A stretch of DNA of 64,000 bases. Source: Legionella anisa. Lineage in GTDB: Bacteria > Pseudomonadota > Gammaproteobacteria > Legionellales > Legionellaceae. Position numbers and translations under genes: made by a program. The notes below the pieces were generated by a model that saw nothing but the letters and a program-made list of their open reading frames with translations, had not been told where the DNA came from and searched no databases. The stretch covers positions 396,632 to 460,631 of the forward strand of contig NZ_LNXS01000054.1 in assembly GCF_001467525.1 (NCBI RefSeq), read 5' to 3'. Positions 61,450-64,000 of this stretch are shown piece by piece (the first letter of the stretch is position 1; each line of letters opens with the position of its first letter).

Positions 61450-61866
61450 ATGAAGAAAATGATTTTATCCGTTTTATTTGCTTTATCATCAGTGGTTCAT
61501 GCAGAACAACTAACAACATTTACGGATATGGCCGATGCAATATCTCAAGGAAAAAAAATCACTTTGGTAATGAATATTCAGGAGTGCAGCTCACAAAAAA
61601 TGCCTTCAACTTCCCTTATTGGAGCAACACAACCGGATGCTTTTATGATTATTGACAACAACCGAATTACTGCCTCAATGAAGCATTTTACTTTGGATAA
61701 TCCTATCTCTCGAGGTAAGCCTACTTTTGAATACCTTAAATACAATATTAATGCAGATGGATCTGTTTCTATAAAAAGTACGATGATGGATGCTACGAAT
61801 TACCAGCAAATTGCAATTCATCAAATGGATTGTACTTTAAATAAGGGTTTTAAAGTTTTTGGTTGA
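61450..61866 (+). CDS. VirK-family secreted protein
   Basis: The 138-residue protein has a signal peptide (MKKMILSVLFALSSVVHA) and the VirK family pattern: two-part Cys positions (NIQECSSQ and MDCTLNKGFKVFG), the SLIGATQPDAFMIIDNNRI core and ITASMKHFTLDNPISRGKPT then EYLKYNINADGSVSIK. VirK proteins were first noted in a virulence region of Agrobacterium; their biochemical role is unknown. A good ribosome site (AAGGAGTCC) precedes the ATG. Secretion to the periplasm is likely. Confidence 0.82.
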   Translation: MKKMILSVLFALSSVVHAEQLTTFTDMADAISQGKKITLVMNIQECSSQKMPSTSLIGATQPDAFMIIDNNRITASMKHFTLDNPISRGKPTFEYLKYNINADGSVSIKSTMMDATNYQQIAIHQMDCTLNKGFKVFG

Positions 61867-61871
61867 ATTTT

Positions 61872-61982
61872 GTAGCCTGGGTGAAGGCGAAAGCCGTAAC
61901 CCGGGATAGTTGCATCGTTCTTAGATATAAATGACATTCAAACTCAGAAACCTGGGTTCCGCTGCGCTTCACCCAGGCTACA
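61872..61982. repeat. CCTGGGTGAAGG palindromic repeat, long form
   Basis: GTAGCCTGGGTGAAGGCGAA on the left and CTTCACCCAGGCTAC on the right bound a 111-base element. The left half has its own small hairpin (CCTGGGTGAAGGCG/AAGCCGTAACCCGGG). It sits between the convergent VirK-type and hmgA genes and ends 12 bases before the hmgA stop. Confidence 0.8.
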
Positions 61983-61993
61983 AAGCACAGGCT

Positions 61994-63250
61994 TTATGGG
62001 TTCGTAAAGTTCGCTTTCAGTCCTTGCCAGCAATCCGCATAATTTTTTTGCTTCTGTGGAATACGCATAGCCTGCTCAGTAACTTTCCATACATCTTTAG
62101 TTTCAAACATGAAGGCTAAAGTATTCAAATAAAGTTCAGGCTCTAATTCTTGCGCTATAGCTTTTTCATAACTTATTTGATCGGGTCCATGTGGGGTCAT
62201 GCAGTTATGAATACTTACTCCACCAGGCGAAAATCCTTCCTTTTTAGCATCGTATTCACCGCGGACAAGCCCCATGAGTTCATTCATATAATTGCGGTGG
62301 TAATAGGGGGGTCTAAATGTATGTTCAGCAACCATCCATCGAGGAGGAAAAATGACAAAGTCTAAATTGGCTACTCCGGGTGTATCGCTTTCTGAAGTTA
62401 ACACAGTAAAAATACAGGGATCAGGGTGATCAAAACTTACTGTATTAATTGTATTAAACAAGCTTAAGTCATAACAATAAGGAGCATAATTACCATGCCA
62501 AGCTACCACATTAAGTGGTGAGTGATTGCATTTTGCTGTCCATAATTTATTTTGATACTTGCATATAAGGGTTGCTTGCGTAATACCTTGCTCAAATGCA
62601 GCAGTAGGGTATTGAAAGTGTCGAGGATTAGCTAAACCATTAGCTCCGATAAGTCCTAAGGGAGGTAGAGTGAGTGGACTGCCGCTGTTTTCACATAGAT
62701 ACCCTTTTGTTTCGGCGCTAATGAGTTCCATTTTGAATTTAACGCCACGAGGAATAACGGCTATCATGCCTGGACATATATTTAATTTTCCAAACTCAGT
62801 ATGTAAGTTCACCTCGCCCAAGTAAGGAACAAAAAGCATTTCCCCATCATTATTGGCGAAGTATTTATCTTGCATGGAGCGGGTACAATGATAAATATAT
62901 GCATTGACATGTTGGCTTCCTGCAAGATGAAACATGCCTTCGACAAAATCAGAATCTTCTTCTTTAAACAAGTCCAGAGGAGACCAACGCAGGGGATTTG
63001 GGGACTGTTCTGCATGATAGGGTTTGAACAGTTCCATCTCATAAACCTGATATGTGCCTTGAACTACAGAGGGTAGAATGCGGTAAAGCCAGCTTCGTAA
63101 ATTATTATGTCTTGGGCGAGTGAAGGCTGTCCCACTTAATTGTTCGGCATAAAGACCTAAGTTACAGTGTTGTGGCGAGTTCTGGCTACTTGGCAAAGCG
63201 CCTGGAACTGCTTCAGTTTGATGATAATTACCAAATCCCTGCAAATACAC
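61994..63250 (-). CDS. hmgA: Homogentisate 1,2-dioxygenase
   Basis: HmgA opens the homogentisate ring in tyrosine and phenylalanine breakdown. The 418-residue product begins [20 protein letters not shown], as in the family, and has the iron-binding stretch around [20 protein letters not shown] and [13 protein letters not shown] near the C-terminal third. In Legionella, loss of homogentisate turnover leads to brown pyomelanin pigment, so this gene limits pigment formation. It is convergent with the VirK-type gene. Confidence 0.96.
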   Translation of the reverse strand: MYLQGFGNYHQTEAVPGALPSSQNSPQHCNLGLYAEQLSGTAFTRPRHNNLRSWLYRILPSVVQGTYQVYEMELFKPYHAEQSPNPLRWSPLDLFKEEDSDFVEGMFHLAGSQHVNAYIYHCTRSMQDKYFANNDGEMLFVPYLGEVNLHTEFGKLNICPGMIAVIPRGVKFKMELISAETKGYLCENSGSPLTLPPLGLIGANGLANPRHFQYPTAAFEQGITQATLICKYQNKLWTAKCNHSPLNVVAWHGNYAPYCYDLSLFNTINTVSFDHPDPCIFTVLTSESDTPGVANLDFVIFPPRWMVAEHTFRPPYYHRNYMNELMGLVRGEYDAKKEGFSPGGVSIHNCMTPHGPDQISYEKAIAQELEPELYLNTLAFMFETKDVWKVTEQAMRIPQKQKNYADCWQGLKANFTNP

Positions 63251-63499
63251 TGTTGATCTCCTTTAGTGTTATGGATTCATTGAGTTACTCTGGGTGGAGC
63301 GTGGAGTCCAAGTTAGCTGCATTTATTTTCCAAGTTACACCCGTAATATTATTTGCAATAAATTAAAAACTTCATGCTGGGGGCTACTATAGTCTAAAAA
63401 AGTTAAAAATGTCGAGTCCAAATAGTAGTTAAGTTATTCTTTTTAACAAAAGAGCATGTATAATTTATACAAAATTAAATATAGTTTTGAGGTAGTAAC

Positions 63500-64000
63500 A
63501 TGGCGGGTCATAGTAAGTGGGCAAATATTAAATTTCGTAAAGGCGTTCAAGATGCAAAACGGGGAAAAATATTCACTAAGTTAATTCGAGAGATTACTGT
63601 AGCTGCTCGTATGGGAGGAGGAGATGAATCTTCTAATCCAAGATTAAGGGATGCAGTTAAAAAAGCGCTTAATGCGAATATGAAGCGCGATACAATTGAG
63701 AATGCGATTAAGCGTGGAGTGGGGGGGCTTGATGGTGAAATAATGTCTGTTATGCGTTATGAGGGTTATGGACCGGGTGGGATTGCAGTTCTTGTAGATT
63801 GTTTATCAGATAATAAAAACCGAACTGTATCTGATGTACGTCATGCATTCACGAAAAATGGCGGCAACTTGGGAACAGACGGTTCAGTATCTTATCTCTT
63901 TACCAATCAAGGCGAGATTCTTATGGCGCCCGGACAATCCGAAGAGCAGGTTATGGAGATTGCCATAGATGCTGGTGCAAATGATGTGTCCGTAGATGAA
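63500..64000 (+). CDS. yebC: YebC/PmpR-family translation or transcription regulator, cut by window edge
   Basis: The first 167 residues (no stop before the edge) start [20 protein letters not shown], the invariant N-terminus of the family, and continue with [60 protein letters not shown]. The proteins act in translation of difficult stretches or as DNA-binding regulators, depending on the species. The ribosome site TTGAGGTAGTAAC precedes the ATG. It is divergent from hmgA. Confidence 0.95.
   Translation, partial: MAGHSKWANIKFRKGVQDAKRGKIFTKLIREITVAARMGGGDESSNPRLRDAVKKALNANMKRDTIENAIKRGVGGLDGEIMSVMRYEGYGPGGIAVLVDCLSDNKNRTVSDVRHAFTKNGGNLGTDGSVSYLFTNQGEILMAPGQSEEQVMEIAIDAGANDVSVDE

Noticed and set aside
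61931-62119. 62-codon frame over the repeat and hmgA end
   Set aside because: It translates the palindromic repeat and the antisense of hmgA; no independent support.
1-64000. tRNA, rRNA or CRISPR arrays
   Set aside because: I saw no cloverleaf-like GTTCGAATC-type segment in the gaps and no regularly spaced direct repeats; the repeats here are inverted and irregularly placed.

Overview
The window looks like a chromosomal segment of a Legionella species or close relative (Legionellales, Gammaproteobacteria). It has low to moderate GC, an FlhF-FlhG-FliA-Mot flagellar locus with no chemotaxis genes between the parts, a fused aspartate kinase/diaminopimelate decarboxylase, conserved pncC-recA-recX-alaS and surE-nlpD-rpoS orders, and several large Legionella-style orphan proteins that resemble Dot/Icm effector candidates. 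The organism assignment is inferred from gene content and protein similarity recalled from memory; no search was run.

Layout. Positions 1-4.0 kb (minus strand) hold the N-terminal part of a UvrD/RecB-like helicase and the fused LysC-LysA enzyme. At 4.3-5.8 kb is a FadL-type outer-membrane porin, then a small secreted protein, hemB and a tamA-tamB pair on the minus strand. At 12.1-14.0 kb is a pentapeptide-repeat/C26-peptidase fusion, followed by mutS (minus). At 16.8-21.5 kb a tight four-gene operon encodes a glutamine-synthetase-like ligase, an aldehyde dehydrogenase, an iron alcohol dehydrogenase and a class I glutamine amidotransferase. This set would make sense as gamma-glutamyl-protected catabolism of an amino alcohol or amine. 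At 21.7-28.0 kb come a small lipoprotein, pncC, recA, recX, alaS, mscL and a small membrane protein.

At 28.4-31.8 kb lie an orphan coiled-coil protein, a DprE2/DprE1-like pair and a small Cys-rich secreted protein. The flagellar block occupies 32.0-44.0 kb (fliM N O P Q R flhB flhA, then flhF flhG fliA motA motB and a DUF2802 gene). A convincing sigma-54 promoter lies upstream of fliM, and dispersed repeats interrupt the block at the fliO/fliP junction and the flhA/flhF gap. prfB (with its programmed +1 frameshift) and lysS follow.

The 47.2-56.2 kb part is accessory-like: a membrane protein, a 640-residue protein with inositol-5-phosphatase-like motifs, a methyltransferase, a TPR protein, a P-loop kinase remnant, a PdxH-like protein with changed substrate residues, ETF-ubiquinone oxidoreductase, a membrane protein and a chagasin-type protease inhibitor. 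The end of the window holds NAD-malic enzyme, a lipoprotein, surE, nlpD, rpoS, a VirK-family protein, hmgA and the start of yebC.

At least four dispersed palindromic repeat types are scattered between genes. Two of them may affect genes directly: one is translated as part of the FliP N-terminus, and one sits between nlpD and rpoS.
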